NCBI GenBank assembly: GCA_937980205.1
Contig: CALJKW010000010.1
Span: forward strand, 124,001-188,000
DNA from: an uncultured Myxococcales bacterium
Lineage (GTDB): Bacteria > Myxococcota > Myxococcia > Myxococcales > Myxococcaceae
Direction: 5' to 3'
Length of the DNA: 64,000 nucleotides
Shown here: piece by piece, positions 14,267-23,708 of the stretch
Layout of the letters: each line of letters begins with the position of its first letter
How positions within the stretch are numbered: position 1 is the first letter of the stretch
The notes under the pieces: generated by a model
The model's input: only the letters and a program-made list of their open reading frames with translations
Told to the model about the DNA's origin: nothing
Database searches by the model: none
Program-made: the position numbers and the translations under genes

Positions 14267-16177
14267 ATGTGCGGCATCACTGGAGCGGTCAGCGGTCAGA
14301 ACGCCAAGCCCGTCGAAGCGCCGGTGCTCGAGGCGATGGCGAACGCCATCAAGCACCGCGGCCCTGACGACAGCGGCGTCCACACCGACGGACCGTGCGG
14401 GCTCGCGTTCCGGCGGCTCTCCATCATCGACCTGAGCGGCGGTCACCAGCCGATGACCATCGGCCCCGCGACCGTCGTCTTCAACGGAGAGATCTACAAC
14501 TTCCGCGACCTACGCCACGAGCTCGAGGCCCGCGGCGAGGTCTTCGGCACGAAGTCGGACACCGAGGTCCTGCTGCGCGCGTACCTCGCGTTCGGCGACC
14601 AGTTCCTCACGCGCATCGACGGAATGTTCGCGCTCGCGATCTGGGACACGCGCACGCGCACGCTGCTGCTCGCGAGAGATCGCTTCGGCAAGAAGCCGCT
14701 GTACTGGTGGCAGGGCACCGACGGCACGTTCGTCTTCGGCAGCGAGGTGAAGGCAGTGCTGCAGCACCCGTCGGTGCCGCGCGCGCTCGACCCGGTGGCG
14801 CTGCGCCGGTACCTCGCGTTCGAGTACGTGCCGACGCCCGACTGCATTTTCGCAGGCGTTCGCAAGCTGCCGGAGGGCAACGCGCTGTTGCTGAAGGACG
14901 GGCGCGTCAACGTGTGGCCGTACTACGTGCTGCCGGCGGGGCAGAGCGGCCTCGGGGTCGAGACGCTCGCGGGGCTCGGCGTCGACGATGCGGCGCAGAC
15001 GCTCCGCACCGAGCTCGAGCGCGCGGTCGAGCGGCGACTCGTCTCGGACGTACCGCTCGGCATCTTCCTCTCTGGCGGCATCGACTCGACCGCGGTGACC
15101 GCGCTCGCGGCGCGCGCAGCGGGCAGGGTGAAGACGTTCTCGATTGCGTTCTCCGAAGGCTCGTTCGACGAGAGCGGGTTCGCGCGCCGCGCCGCAGAGA
15201 GCATCGGCACCGAGCACCACGAGGAGCGGCTGTCTCCGCAGGCCGCGCTCGACCTCATCCCCACGCTCGCGGACCAGCTGGACGAGCCGTTCGCCGATCC
15301 GTCATACGTGCCGACGTACCTGCTCTCGAAGTTCACGCGAAAGCACGTCACGGTGGCGCTCGGCGGCGATGGAGCGGACGAGCTGTTCGCCGGCTACGAC
15401 ACCTTCCTCGCGCACGTGCCGGGGCTCGTCGCTTCACGGCTGCCTTCGCTGGCGACGAGCGCGCTGCAGCGCGCGGCGGGCTTGTTGCCGACGTCGTCCG
15501 GCTACATGAGCCTCGATTTCCGCCTGCGCACGTTCCTGCAGGGGACGAGCTGGGCGCCCGAGTACCGGCACCAGGCGTGGATTGGAGCGATGACTCCCGA
15601 GCGGGTGAACGCGCTGCTCGTGCCGCACCTTCGCGGCGACGACATCTACGCGCCGCTCGATCGCTTCCGCATCGCCCGCGGCGAGCGCGGCCTCGACTGG
15701 GTCCAGCGCTTCTACCTGTCCTTCTATCTGCGCGACGACATCCTGGTGAAGGTCGACCGGGCGTCGATGGCGGCCTCGCTCGAGGTGCGCGCGCCGTTCC
15801 TCGACACGCGCGTCGTCGAGCTCGCCCTCGGGCTGCCGTGGCTGCTCAAGCTCCGCGGCCCGTCGCGGAAGTGGCTGCTCAAGAAGGCGCTGCGCGGCCT
15901 CGTGCCCGACGAGATCCTCGATCGCAAGAAGCACGGCTTCGCGATCCCCATCACCGAGTGGCTGAAGGGGCCCCTCAAGCCGCTCGTGGAGGACCTGCTC
16001 AGCGAGCGCAGCGTGCGCGATGCCGGCCTCTTCGAGCCGCACGAAGTGCACCGGCTCGTCGACGAGCACCAGAACGGCGTGCGCGATCACCGCAAGCCGC
16101 TGTGGACGCTGCTGCAGCTCGAGCTGTGGAGGCGCCGATGGCTCGCCGACGGAGCAGCCCGGCGCCGGGCTGCGTGA
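14267..16177 (+). CDS. asnB: glutamine-hydrolysing asparagine synthase-like amidotransferase
   Basis: A 636-residue AsnB-type enzyme. The N-terminal class II amidotransferase domain starts MCGITGAVSG, so Cys2 becomes the N-terminal nucleophile. NGEIYNFRDLR and SDTEVLLRAY follow. The synthetase domain carries the ATP pyrophosphatase loop FLSGGIDSTAV and LGGDGADELFAGY. In primary metabolism such enzymes make asparagine from aspartate. Members inside glycan clusters may instead amidate a sugar acid or a protein-linked substrate. Placement between a GT2 enzyme and an epimerase favours a glycan role, but sequence alone does not separate the two. Confidence 0.9.
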   Translation: MCGITGAVSGQNAKPVEAPVLEAMANAIKHRGPDDSGVHTDGPCGLAFRRLSIIDLSGGHQPMTIGPATVVFNGEIYNFRDLRHELEARGEVFGTKSDTEVLLRAYLAFGDQFLTRIDGMFALAIWDTRTRTLLLARDRFGKKPLYWWQGTDGTFVFGSEVKAVLQHPSVPRALDPVALRRYLAFEYVPTPDCIFAGVRKLPEGNALLLKDGRVNVWPYYVLPAGQSGLGVETLAGLGVDDAAQTLRTELERAVERRLVSDVPLGIFLSGGIDSTAVTALAARAAGRVKTFSIAFSEGSFDESGFARRAAESIGTEHHEERLSPQAALDLIPTLADQLDEPFADPSYVPTYLLSKFTRKHVTVALGGDGADELFAGYDTFLAHVPGLVASRLPSLATSALQRAAGLLPTSSGYMSLDFRLRTFLQGTSWAPEYRHQAWIGAMTPERVNALLVPHLRGDDIYAPLDRFRIARGERGLDWVQRFYLSFYLRDDILVKVDRASMAASLEVRAPFLDTRVVELALGLPWLLKLRGPSRKWLLKKALRGLVPDEILDRKKHGFAIPITEWLKGPLKPLVEDLLSERSVRDAGLFEPHEVHRLVDEHQNGVRDHRKPLWTLLQLELWRRRWLADGAARRRAA

Positions 16178-16178
16178 G

Positions 16179-16583
16179 CTACGGAAGAGCGTGGCAGGCA
16201 GCGCAGGCCGGGCCGTAGTACAGATCGCTCGCCACGAGGACGCCGGCGTCGGTCGATACCGTGATCGTCGCGGCGCTGGGGCCCCCGGAGCCGGGCGGCC
16301 GACCGTGCCCGAAGCTCACGGGAATGGAACCGCTGATCGTCACCTCCGTGGCGCCGCCATCGCGCACCGACGTGCCTCGCCATGAGAACGGCCGGCACCG
16401 TCCGCTGATGGCAGAGCAGTAGGAGTCGAACAGCGGCGGCTCCTCGAGAAGAACGAGGCCGCCGTCGAAGACGGCTCGACCGCCGTCCTGGGTGAGCTCC
16501 AGGGCAACGCGAGCGCCGCTCCATCTGCCGGGCTTCATGCGATGCAGCGCCGCCGAGAGCACGCAGGTCCAGGCAGGCCTCAT
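16179..16583 (-). CDS. hypothetical protein, Gly/Ser-rich
   Basis: A 134-residue protein from an ATG at 16583; an upstream TTG at 16610 would lengthen it. I recognise no family. It contains LFDSYCSAISGRCRPFSWRG, a beta-rich middle (TEVTISGSIPVSFG) and a C-terminal pair of cysteines in YYGPACAACHALP, which resembles a CxxC (CxxCH) motif. One such motif alone does not establish a cytochrome, and there is no convincing signal peptide. It is convergent with the asnB-like gene, one base apart, and divergent from the epimerase gene. Reality of the gene is moderately supported by codon pattern and spacing. Confidence 0.5.
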   Translation of the reverse strand: MRPAWTCVLSAALHRMKPGRWSGARVALELTQDGGRAVFDGGLVLLEEPPLFDSYCSAISGRCRPFSWRGTSVRDGGATEVTISGSIPVSFGHGRPPGSGGPSAATITVSTDAGVLVASDLYYGPACAACHALP

Positions 16584-16642
16584 CGGCTCCACCCTATCGC
16601 GGCGAACCAAATTCCTGCCAGAAGGGGTAGCTTGCGCCGCCC

Positions 16643-17599
16643 ATGAACGTGCTCGTCACCGGCGGCGCCGGCTTCATCGGCTCGCACCTCGCCGCTGCGC
16701 TTTCCGCCCGCGGCGATCGCGTCGTCGTGCTCGACAACTTCGACACGTTCTACGACCCGAAGCTCAAGCGCGAGACGGCTTCTCTCCTCAACGCAGAGGT
16801 CATCGAAGGCGACCTCGCCGTCGAAGCCGACGTGCAGAGGGCGTTCGCCGCGGTGGGAGAGGGCGCCGCCGTCGTCCACCTCGCCGCCCGCGCCGGAGTC
16901 CGCCCGTCCATCGCCCAGCCCGCCCTCTACGCGCGCATCAACGTCGAAGGCACGACGCTGATGCTCGAGGCGGCGCGCAGGTCGAAGGCCAAGCGCTTCG
17001 TGTTCGCTTCGTCCTCGAGCGTGTACGGCGCCCGCTCGAACCCGCCGTTCAGCGAGGAAGACCGCATCGATCGCCCGGTGTCCCCGTACGCGGCGACCAA
17101 GATCGCCGGCGAGATGCTCTGCGCGACCTGGGCGCACCTGTATCAGCTCGAGTGTGTCGCGCTGCGCTTCTTCACTGTCTATGGGCCGCGGCAGCGCCCC
17201 GACCTCGCCATCTCGAAGTTCGCGAAGCTGATCCGCCGCGGAGAGCCGGTGCCCTTCTTCGGCGACGGCACCACCGCGCGCGACTACACGTTCGTCGAAG
17301 ACACCGTGAACGGCATCATGGCGGCCATCGATCGAAGCTGGCCGCAGTTCGAGGTCATCAACCTCGGCGGCTCGCGGCCGGTCACGCTCAACGAGCTCGT
17401 CGCGGGCATCGAGAAGGCCGCCGGCAAGCAAGCTATCCTCGACAGGAAACCCGACCAGCCCGGCGACGTGCCGCTGACGTGCGCGGCGACCCAGAAGAGC
17501 GAGCGCCTGCTTGGCTTCAAGGCGAAGGTGACGATGGACGAGGGCTTGAAGCGCTACTTCGCGTGGCTCGACTCCGACGAGGCGAAGAGCTGGCGTTGA
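16643..17599 (+). CDS. NAD-dependent nucleotide-sugar epimerase (UDP-glucuronate 4-epimerase-like SDR)
   Basis: A 318-residue extended SDR. The Rossmann glycine motif is MNVLVTGGAGFIGSHLA, with acidic VVLDNFDTFYDP behind it. The active site shows FASSSSVYG and the catalytic YAATK pair (SPYAATKIAGE). FFTVYGPRQRPDLAI is typical of UDP-glucuronate and UDP-glucose 4-epimerases. It probably inverts C4 of a UDP-hexose or UDP-hexuronate for the glycan enzymes on either side. Its stop overlaps the start of the following membrane protein (TGATG at 17597-17601), so the two are translationally coupled. Confidence 0.88.
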   Translation: MNVLVTGGAGFIGSHLAAALSARGDRVVVLDNFDTFYDPKLKRETASLLNAEVIEGDLAVEADVQRAFAAVGEGAAVVHLAARAGVRPSIAQPALYARINVEGTTLMLEAARRSKAKRFVFASSSSVYGARSNPPFSEEDRIDRPVSPYAATKIAGEMLCATWAHLYQLECVALRFFTVYGPRQRPDLAISKFAKLIRRGEPVPFFGDGTTARDYTFVEDTVNGIMAAIDRSWPQFEVINLGGSRPVTLNELVAGIEKAAGKQAILDRKPDQPGDVPLTCAATQKSERLLGFKAKVTMDEGLKRYFAWLDSDEAKSWR

Positions 17600-19857
17600 T
17601 GGCCGCTCCGGAGCGAGGGTCGCTGCGCAGCATCTACGCACGGCGCACCGTTCCGGCGATCGTTCTTGTCGCAGGTCTTGCGGCGATGGCCTACGTGTTC
17701 GACACGCACGACCCGATCTCGGCCTGGCTCGTCTGGCGGTACGTGGTCGTCTGGGGGCTGGTGTTGCTCTGGCTCGCAGCCTGCGCGTCGCTCGGCTTTG
17801 CGATGCTCAGGGCGCTGGGCGCCACGCGCTTGCCGATGCGTGAGGTGCTCGTCTTCTCGCTCGCGGGAGGCGTGCTGGCCTGGGCGCTGCTGACCGTGCT
17901 CGTGGGCCTCGTCGGGCTCATCTCTCCGTGGACGGCCGTGCTGTTGGTCGTGGGGTGCCTCGGGGTGGGCGTCATTCCACTCGCGCGCTACCTGCGCCGG
18001 GCGCGCCGTCGCGTGCTGCGGCTTCGGCCGGCACGGCTGTCGCTCTGGAGCCGGCTGGCGATCGTCTACGGCCTCGCCTGCCTGGCCGGCCTGTATCTGA
18101 ATCTGCTCACGCCGGCGAACATCGCCTACGACGCGCGCTGGTATCATCTGCCCATCGCCGAGCACTACGCGAGCGGCGGACGCATCGGCGCATTCCCCGA
18201 GGGGTGGTTCCTGGGCGCGCTTCCGCACCTCGCCAGCTGGCTCTACACGTGGGCCTTCACCTCGCCAGGCGACCTGTTCCACCGCCTTGCCCTCGTGATG
18301 CACATCGAGCTGGTGCTCTTCATCGCCACGGCGCTCGCTCTGCCCGTGTTGGTCGACAGGCTTCTGCCGCGTCCGCGCGTGGCCGGCGCGTGGGCCGCGC
18401 TGTTCCTCTTTCCGGGGGTGATGCTCTACGACTCGACGCTGGCGGGCGGCGCCGACCACGTCCTCGCGTTCTGGGCGGTGCCGCTGTTCCTCGCGCTGCT
18501 GAGGTTCTGGCGCAGGCCCGACACGCTGTCGGCGATCATCCTGGGGGCGATGCTCGGTGGCGCGGCGCTCACCAAGTACCAGGCCGTCTATTTGATCGCA
18601 GTGCCTGCCGTCGCCGTGCTCATCCGCGGTGCTCGCCACCCGCGCGCGCTGATCGCAGTCGCAGCGACGGGACTGGTGGTGACGGCGGCCCACTGGCTCT
18701 TGAACCTCGTCTGGCACGGCAACCCGATCTACCCGTATCTCGGCGGCCGCCCCTTCGACCCGGGCGTCGAGCTGAACATGGCCGACCCCGGCTTCGCGCC
18801 CGAAGGCACTCTCGCAGAGCGGGCCCTTCAGACCCTGAAGGGCGTGGCCACGTTCGGCTTCGTGGCGCACGACTGGTCGACGTTCCACGGCACGCGCCCG
18901 GTCTTCGGTTCGCTATTCCTGCCGGCCCTCGCCGCGCTGCCCTTCACTCGGGTGCGAAGGCGGGCGCTCGGCCTGGCGCTCGCCACCCTCGCCGGTGTGG
19001 CCATCTGGTTCTGGACGTACCACCAGGATCGGTACCTCCAGGCGCTGGCGCCCTGGTGTGCCGCATTCGCGCTCGCGGTGCTCGTTTCACTCTGGCGGGA
19101 ACAGGTGCTGACGAAGCCCGTGGTCGCGGCGATCGTCGGGCTGCAGATCCTCTCTTGCACGGACATCTTCTTTCTGCCCACGCACTCGATGATGGGCACC
19201 GCGCCGATTCACAAGACGGTGGATCTGCTCTCGACCGGCCACCGCAAGGCGTTCGCGGAGCGAGAGCAGACCTTCAGCTGGGGACTCGACGAGGTGCCGA
19301 AGCTGCTGCCGCGCGACGCGAAGGTCCTCGTTCACGAGGAGCACATTCACACCGGGCTCGGCCGGCCCTCCGTTCACGACACGTGGGGCAAGCAAGGCGG
19401 GCTCGTCTATGCGCGGCTCGGCTCGCCACGTGAGATCGCGCGGCGCCTGCGTGCCTACGGCGTCACGCACGTGCTGTGGAAGGCTGCTCCGAACAATTGG
19501 GGCCGGTTCGTCGACGACGTCGCGTTTCACGGCTTCGCACAGCGGCTCGCGCCACAGGTCATCCCCAACGGCATGCGGCTCGCGGCGCTCCCTGCGGAAG
19601 AGAGTCTCCCGGACGCGCTGCGCATCGCGGTGCTCGGCTGTGCGACCGAGTGGCTGGAGATTCAGCAGCTCGAGGCCGAGCTGCCTCGGCTTCAGCAGGC
19701 AGCCTGCACAACGCCCTCGGCCGACCCGCCCGACGTCGCTGGGGCGGCCCTGGTGCTCGTGGACGTCCGGCGGTTTCCAGCGCCACCCTCCGGTGTGGCT
19801 GCCTCGTTCAATCTGCTGTTTGCCCGCGACGGCTTCCAGGTCTGGGCGCGCCGCTGA
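17599..19857 (+). CDS. multi-pass membrane protein, probable GT-C glycosyltransferase
   Basis: A 752-residue protein whose ATG overlaps the epimerase stop. Hydrophobic segments fill about residues 15-500. A periplasmic loop with AYDARWYHLPIAEHY resembles the acidic, His-containing first loop of GT-C enzymes. LGGAALTKYQAVY and FWTYHQDRYLQALAPW recur in bacterial glycosyltransferase-like membrane proteins. The last 240 residues form a soluble domain. It is likely to act on polyprenyl-linked sugars in the periplasm, perhaps using the product of the upstream epimerase; both points are inference from context. Confidence 0.75.
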   Translation: MAAPERGSLRSIYARRTVPAIVLVAGLAAMAYVFDTHDPISAWLVWRYVVVWGLVLLWLAACASLGFAMLRALGATRLPMREVLVFSLAGGVLAWALLTVLVGLVGLISPWTAVLLVVGCLGVGVIPLARYLRRARRRVLRLRPARLSLWSRLAIVYGLACLAGLYLNLLTPANIAYDARWYHLPIAEHYASGGRIGAFPEGWFLGALPHLASWLYTWAFTSPGDLFHRLALVMHIELVLFIATALALPVLVDRLLPRPRVAGAWAALFLFPGVMLYDSTLAGGADHVLAFWAVPLFLALLRFWRRPDTLSAIILGAMLGGAALTKYQAVYLIAVPAVAVLIRGARHPRALIAVAATGLVVTAAHWLLNLVWHGNPIYPYLGGRPFDPGVELNMADPGFAPEGTLAERALQTLKGVATFGFVAHDWSTFHGTRPVFGSLFLPALAALPFTRVRRRALGLALATLAGVAIWFWTYHQDRYLQALAPWCAAFALAVLVSLWREQVLTKPVVAAIVGLQILSCTDIFFLPTHSMMGTAPIHKTVDLLSTGHRKAFAEREQTFSWGLDEVPKLLPRDAKVLVHEEHIHTGLGRPSVHDTWGKQGGLVYARLGSPREIARRLRAYGVTHVLWKAAPNNWGRFVDDVAFHGFAQRLAPQVIPNGMRLAALPAEESLPDALRIAVLGCATEWLEIQQLEAELPRLQQAACTTPSADPPDVAGAALVLVDVRRFPAPPSGVAASFNLLFARDGFQVWARR

Positions 19858-19984
19858 GGCTGCGCACGCTCGCTGGCATCATGACGGCGTGCGGGTCGTG
19901 CATGCAGCGTGGCTTGCCTGTGCGCAGCCTGCCGCCGCTCCGATGGTCGTGCGGCGCAACTCTCCCACTTCCGTGGCCGCCCTC

Positions 19985-21574
19985 ATGACACCTGCGTGGT
20001 ATGGCATGCGCGCGATGGACGGGGCGTTGCCAGCATTGTGGAGGTCGCTCTCGGCGCGCACCTCCCGCTGGCCGAGCGTCCGCATGCTTCGGGAGGACCG
20101 GGTTCTGCTCGGCCTGACCCTGCTCCTCAGCGTCGTTTCGCTCGCGCCAATGTTCCTGACCCCGATCCTTCCGCTCGTCGACCTCGGAAGTCACGTCGGC
20201 GCCGCAGGGTTGCTCGACGAGCTGGTTCGGGGCGCGCCGGTCGTCTCCGAGCGCTACGCGATCAACGCCTCGTGGCTCCCGTACTGGGTGGGGTACTTCC
20301 TCATGGGAGCGCTCGACGCGATCGGTGGGCCGTTCTTCGCTGCGAAGGCGACCGTGGCGATCGTCGTGCTGCTGGTGCCGGTGGCGACGATGCGGCTGCT
20401 GGTCGCGCTGGGCCGATCGCCGCGGCTCGGGCTCTGGGCCTTCCTGCTGTGTTGGGACGTCAACCTGTACTGGGGTTGGTTCACGTTTCAGCTCGGCATG
20501 GGGCTCGCGCTGTGGGCGATCGCGTGGATCATCGAGGCGAGCAGCTGGCGAGAAGGGGCGCGCGTGGTTCCGCTGGCCGCTGTCGTCGCGCTGACGCACC
20601 TGCACGCCGTCGCGCTGCTGGGCGTCGCCGGCGCGCTGCTGGCGTTGCTCAAGCCGAGGCCGCTCAAGATGCTGGCGGTGCACGCGATCGCGCTGTCGGG
20701 CCTGCTCGCGCTGCTGCCCTGGGTGTTGCCGCGCCTGCTTCGAGGAGGCACGCCCGGCGCGTGGACGTTCCAGCAGTCGTCGCTCGCCGACAAGATCCTT
20801 CAGCTCTACCAGTACAGCTTGAACACCATGCCGGCCGCGGTGACGTTCACGCTTTGGACGTTCATGCTGCTGCTCGTCGGGCCGCTCGCGCTCGCGGCGC
20901 TCGACCCCAAGCCGCCGGCGCCGCGTTCGAGCGCGCTCGCGCTCGGCATCCTCGCCAGCTGCATGCTGCTGTACTTCGTGCTCCCCTTTCAGGTCTTCGG
21001 CGCGGTGAGCCACTTCTGGACGTTTCCGCGCTACGGCACGTACATCCTCCTCGCGCTGCTGTTGCTTCCGTCGGTCGGCCTCGAAGGACGGCGCGCGCTC
21101 CTGCTCGCGCCCGGCATCGCGCTCGTGTTCGCGGTCGGCTGGGATCGTGCGCAGCAGTTCTCGCAGTACGGTGAGAGGGTACGGCCGTACCTCGATATCG
21201 TCGCCGCGATGAAGCCGGGCTCGAAGTTCTTGCCGCTGGACTACGAGTTCCACTGGCCCGGCGCGCATCAGCCGACGCTCGGGCAGCTGCACGGCTACGC
21301 CGCCGCCGCGCGCTCGTCGTACGACCCGCACCTGTTCGATCACGACAGCTCGCCGATCGTCTACCGCCCCGAGGGGCGTCCGCCGGAGCCCGACTGGTTC
21401 CACCCGTTCGAGAGCTTCAGCATGGAGCGGCACGGCCAGTACTACGACTACATCATCGTGCACCCCAAGAGCCGCGACACGCAGCTGACGCCCGAGACCG
21501 CCGAGCTCGTGCGCGAGGCCGGTGAGTGGCGGCTCTATGCCGTGAAGCGGCGGCAGTCGGCGGCGACACCCTGA
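19985..21574 (+). CDS. multi-pass membrane protein of the glycan region
   Basis: A 529-residue protein from an ATG at 19985; further ATGs at 20006 and 20015 are alternatives. After about 40 hydrophilic residues come ten or so hydrophobic segments. VDLGSHVGAAGLLDEL and INASWLPYWVGYF form a long exposed loop, and NLYWGWFTFQLGMGLALW is a membrane segment. A soluble C-terminal part starts near FLPLDYEFHWPGAHQPT. The layout is that of a bacterial GT-C-like or mannosyltransferase-like protein, but I recognise no diagnostic motif, so function is open. It follows the previous membrane protein by 127 bp, with no terminator-like hairpin between them. Confidence 0.65.
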   Translation: MTPAWYGMRAMDGALPALWRSLSARTSRWPSVRMLREDRVLLGLTLLLSVVSLAPMFLTPILPLVDLGSHVGAAGLLDELVRGAPVVSERYAINASWLPYWVGYFLMGALDAIGGPFFAAKATVAIVVLLVPVATMRLLVALGRSPRLGLWAFLLCWDVNLYWGWFTFQLGMGLALWAIAWIIEASSWREGARVVPLAAVVALTHLHAVALLGVAGALLALLKPRPLKMLAVHAIALSGLLALLPWVLPRLLRGGTPGAWTFQQSSLADKILQLYQYSLNTMPAAVTFTLWTFMLLLVGPLALAALDPKPPAPRSSALALGILASCMLLYFVLPFQVFGAVSHFWTFPRYGTYILLALLLLPSVGLEGRRALLLAPGIALVFAVGWDRAQQFSQYGERVRPYLDIVAAMKPGSKFLPLDYEFHWPGAHQPTLGQLHGYAAAARSSYDPHLFDHDSSPIVYRPEGRPPEPDWFHPFESFSMERHGQYYDYIIVHPKSRDTQLTPETAELVREAGEWRLYAVKRRQSAATP

Positions 21575-21606
21575 ACCCTGCGGACGGGCAGTACGAGCAC
21601 GAGGCT

Positions 21607-22077
21607 TCACGCGGGAATGCCGGACGAAAGCCGCAGTCTGAACGGGCAGGGACGGTCCATAGACTTGGGCGCCGCCGCCGGCCCCTTCAGATCCACCGCC
21701 GCCCCCGCGACCTCGCGAAACGTCTCGGGCGATTCCCCGAGCTCGACGGAGAGCGGCACGGCCCGCTCGGGGCAGCAGTCCCGCCGGTTGCGGATGCGCA
21801 GGCTCGAGATCTGCCGCGGCTCGCCCAGGTCGATCTCCAGCCACGGCATCTCGTCTTCGCCGGTGTGAAAGAAGATGTCGGTGGTCGAGCCTCCGCACGA
21901 GCGCAGGCGTGGCGCGCACGCGACCTGCGTCGAGCTCGTGCGCCACGGCTTGCCGCGCGCGAGATCGCGCGAGAACAACCCCTCGGGCAGCTGCGCGATG
22001 AGCGCGAGCGCGGCGAAGGCGCCGAACAGCAGGGCGAGCAGGAAGGCGCGCTGCCGCTCGAGGGCGTCCCCGGTCAT
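21607..22077 (-). CDS. membrane-anchored discoidin-like domain protein, short copy
   Basis: A 156-residue protein with one N-terminal membrane helix (about 10-28) and then a discoidin/F5/8C-like domain: DLARGKPWRTSS, DIFFHTGEDEMPWLEIDLG and SSLRIRNRRDCCPERAVPLS. These blocks align closely with the protein at 25651 (DLAKGKPWRQSS, RIFFHTLEDDSPWVEIDLG). The closing strands seen in that paralogue (ARYVRARAERKTWLHLEAV) are absent here and are replaced by a tail rich in Pro and Ala, so this copy is truncated or diverged at the C-terminus. Discoidin domains bind carbohydrates or lipids. With one anchored helix it would present the domain outside the inner membrane. Confidence 0.7.
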   Translation of the reverse strand: MTGDALERQRAFLLALLFGAFAALALIAQLPEGLFSRDLARGKPWRTSSTQVACAPRLRSCGGSTTDIFFHTGEDEMPWLEIDLGEPRQISSLRIRNRRDCCPERAVPLSVELGESPETFREVAGAAVDLKGPAAAPKSMDRPCPFRLRLSSGIPA

Positions 22078-22118
22078 GGGCGGCGTCGTTTAGCTGATGA
22101 ACCGGTGGAGCGCATCGC

Positions 22119-23015
22119 TCACGGAGGGGCGACGCGGTTGAACACGATCGCCTGGTGTGGAGTTGGCGTGGGATCGCACCCAAAGCGGACCATCGGACTG
22201 CCGTTGTGCAGCACCAGCCATTCTCCAACCCGTGCGGAGCTCCGAAACGGAATGCGAAGCGCCCCTCCGCCGTCGACGGCCACGTCGAGGTCGCTATCGT
22301 ACCAAGCGCACCATTCGCACGATGCGCACGCCGCTCTATCCGCACGTGTGAACGTAAGAGTCATCTGCGGGGATAGTTTCACCGTCGATGGGGTTCGTCC
22401 GACGAAGCGCGCGATGACGGTTCCGGCGTCGTCTTGAATCCAAAAGGTCGATGGTGGTGTGTTGAAGACATCGTCATCGACCTTGTACGTCACTCGCGCC
22501 CACTCGCCGTTTCGGCCACCAAAGCCGGCATCCTCCGGGACCACGTACTCGAAGGTCGTCGTCCCGCCGTCCGCCTGGGAAATCGAGATGGCGACGACGT
22601 CTTGTGGCCGGTAGCTCGTGCTCGCGGCTTGTGTGCAACCTCCGTCCAGGAGACCGCGTACGAAGGTCGCAGTGCCCTCGACATCGATGTCGACGGGCAT
22701 GGTTTGCGTCGAAGCATCCGGCGCCATGCAGACGTAACTGGGGAACGCAGGGCGAAAGTTGCATCCCGTAACCGGGGGGGCCGGGACACAAGTCGTGAGA
22801 CCGCCGCCTGTACCATCATGCCCTCCAAACCCTCCGCCGCCGCCTCCGGTGGCGCCCCCGCCGCCGTTGCCGGCATCCATCGTCGGCGTCATCGGCGAGC
22901 TGCACGCCACGACTGCAATGACGATGACCGCGACTACGCCGCCCGCGCGACGGCGAACAACTGCGCGCCACTTCGCTTCGAGTTCAGCCGGAACAGCGCT
23001 CGCAGACCGAGACAT
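22119..23015 (-). CDS. lipoprotein of unknown function with Gly-rich linker
   Basis: A 298-residue protein. A basic N-terminus and hydrophobic segment end in AVVACSS (Cys38). A glycine-rich linker follows (residues 49-70) and then a beta-rich domain with several cysteines, including CASCEWCAWYDSDLDV. This signal-Cys-Gly-linker-domain layout is common among myxobacterial surface lipoproteins. No family is recognised. The first 27 codons overlap the 3' end of the methyltransferase gene by 82 bp. I found no GTG or ATG that would remove the overlap while keeping the signal, so the start at 23015 is kept. Confidence 0.6.
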   Translation of the reverse strand: MSRSASAVPAELEAKWRAVVRRRAGGVVAVIVIAVVACSSPMTPTMDAGNGGGGATGGGGGGFGGHDGTGGGLTTCVPAPPVTGCNFRPAFPSYVCMAPDASTQTMPVDIDVEGTATFVRGLLDGGCTQAASTSYRPQDVVAISISQADGGTTTFEYVVPEDAGFGGRNGEWARVTYKVDDDVFNTPPSTFWIQDDAGTVIARFVGRTPSTVKLSPQMTLTFTRADRAACASCEWCAWYDSDLDVAVDGGGALRIPFRSSARVGEWLVLHNGSPMVRFGCDPTPTPHQAIVFNRVAPP

Positions 23016-23683
23016 ACGAGGTCCTCAGACAGCCCATAGGGCTTCGACCCGAACCGGCCCATCGACGCATCGGGATTCAGGTTGGCATACCACTTCGAGA
23101 AGTCGTGGAACGGGAAGCCCGCATTCCACACGCGCTCGACGCGGAAGCCTGCACCCTCGAGCAGGGACGAGATCTCCGCGGCGGTGAAGTGCCGCCGGTG
23201 CCCGACGCGGCGCTCGGTCTCACCGACGCGCCCGCTCTGCGTGGACAGCATCACGAACCCGCCGGGGTGCAAGAGCGTCCGCGCGTTCGCGAGCAGTACG
23301 TTCGGATTGTCCACGTGCTCGATCACTTCGATCGCCGTGACTGCGTCGTAGCGCTCGCGATCTTCGTCGGCCCACTTCACCGGCTGATCGATGTTCGCGC
23401 AGATCCACCGCGTGTCCGGCAGGCGCTTCCGGTTGAGCGCGAGCTGCGGCTCCGAGAGGTCGACTCCGACGAGGCGCACGCCCGGCATGGCCCGGCCGAT
23501 CTCGTCGAGCAGCTGCCCGCCCCCGCACCCCAAATCGACCACGCTGTTCGGCCGGCGCGCGCGCAGCTCCGACGTGACCGTGCGGACGCGGAAGCGCGGG
23601 GCCGCCATCTTGCGCCAGTAGTCGTTCTGCCCGGGCAGCGCCTGCTCGTAGAACTCCCGGTTGACCTGTTCCGCCGTCGTCAT
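22934..23683 (-). CDS. class I SAM-dependent methyltransferase
   Basis: A 249-residue protein. Motif I is VVDLGCGGGQLLDEIG, the acidic residue after strand 2 is in LVGVDLSEPQL, and motif IV is AIEVIEHVDNP, followed by LLHPGGFVMLST. This matches small-molecule methyltransferases of the Methyltransf_11/UbiG kind. Substrate is not predictable. Its position downstream of a DUF2079 membrane protein, inside the glycan region, fits methylation of a sugar or lipid-linked intermediate. It lies 25 bp downstream of the DUF2079 gene on the same strand. Confidence 0.88.
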   Translation of the reverse strand: MTTAEQVNREFYEQALPGQNDYWRKMAAPRFRVRTVTSELRARRPNSVVDLGCGGGQLLDEIGRAMPGVRLVGVDLSEPQLALNRKRLPDTRWICANIDQPVKWADEDRERYDAVTAIEVIEHVDNPNVLLANARTLLHPGGFVMLSTQSGRVGETERRVGHRRHFTAAEISSLLEGAGFRVERVWNAGFPFHDFSKWYANLNPDASMGRFGSKPYGLSEDLVCLGLRALFRLNSKRSGAQLFAVARAA

Positions 23684-23708
23684 GGCGGCGCGTCATAGCA
23701 CCGACCCC

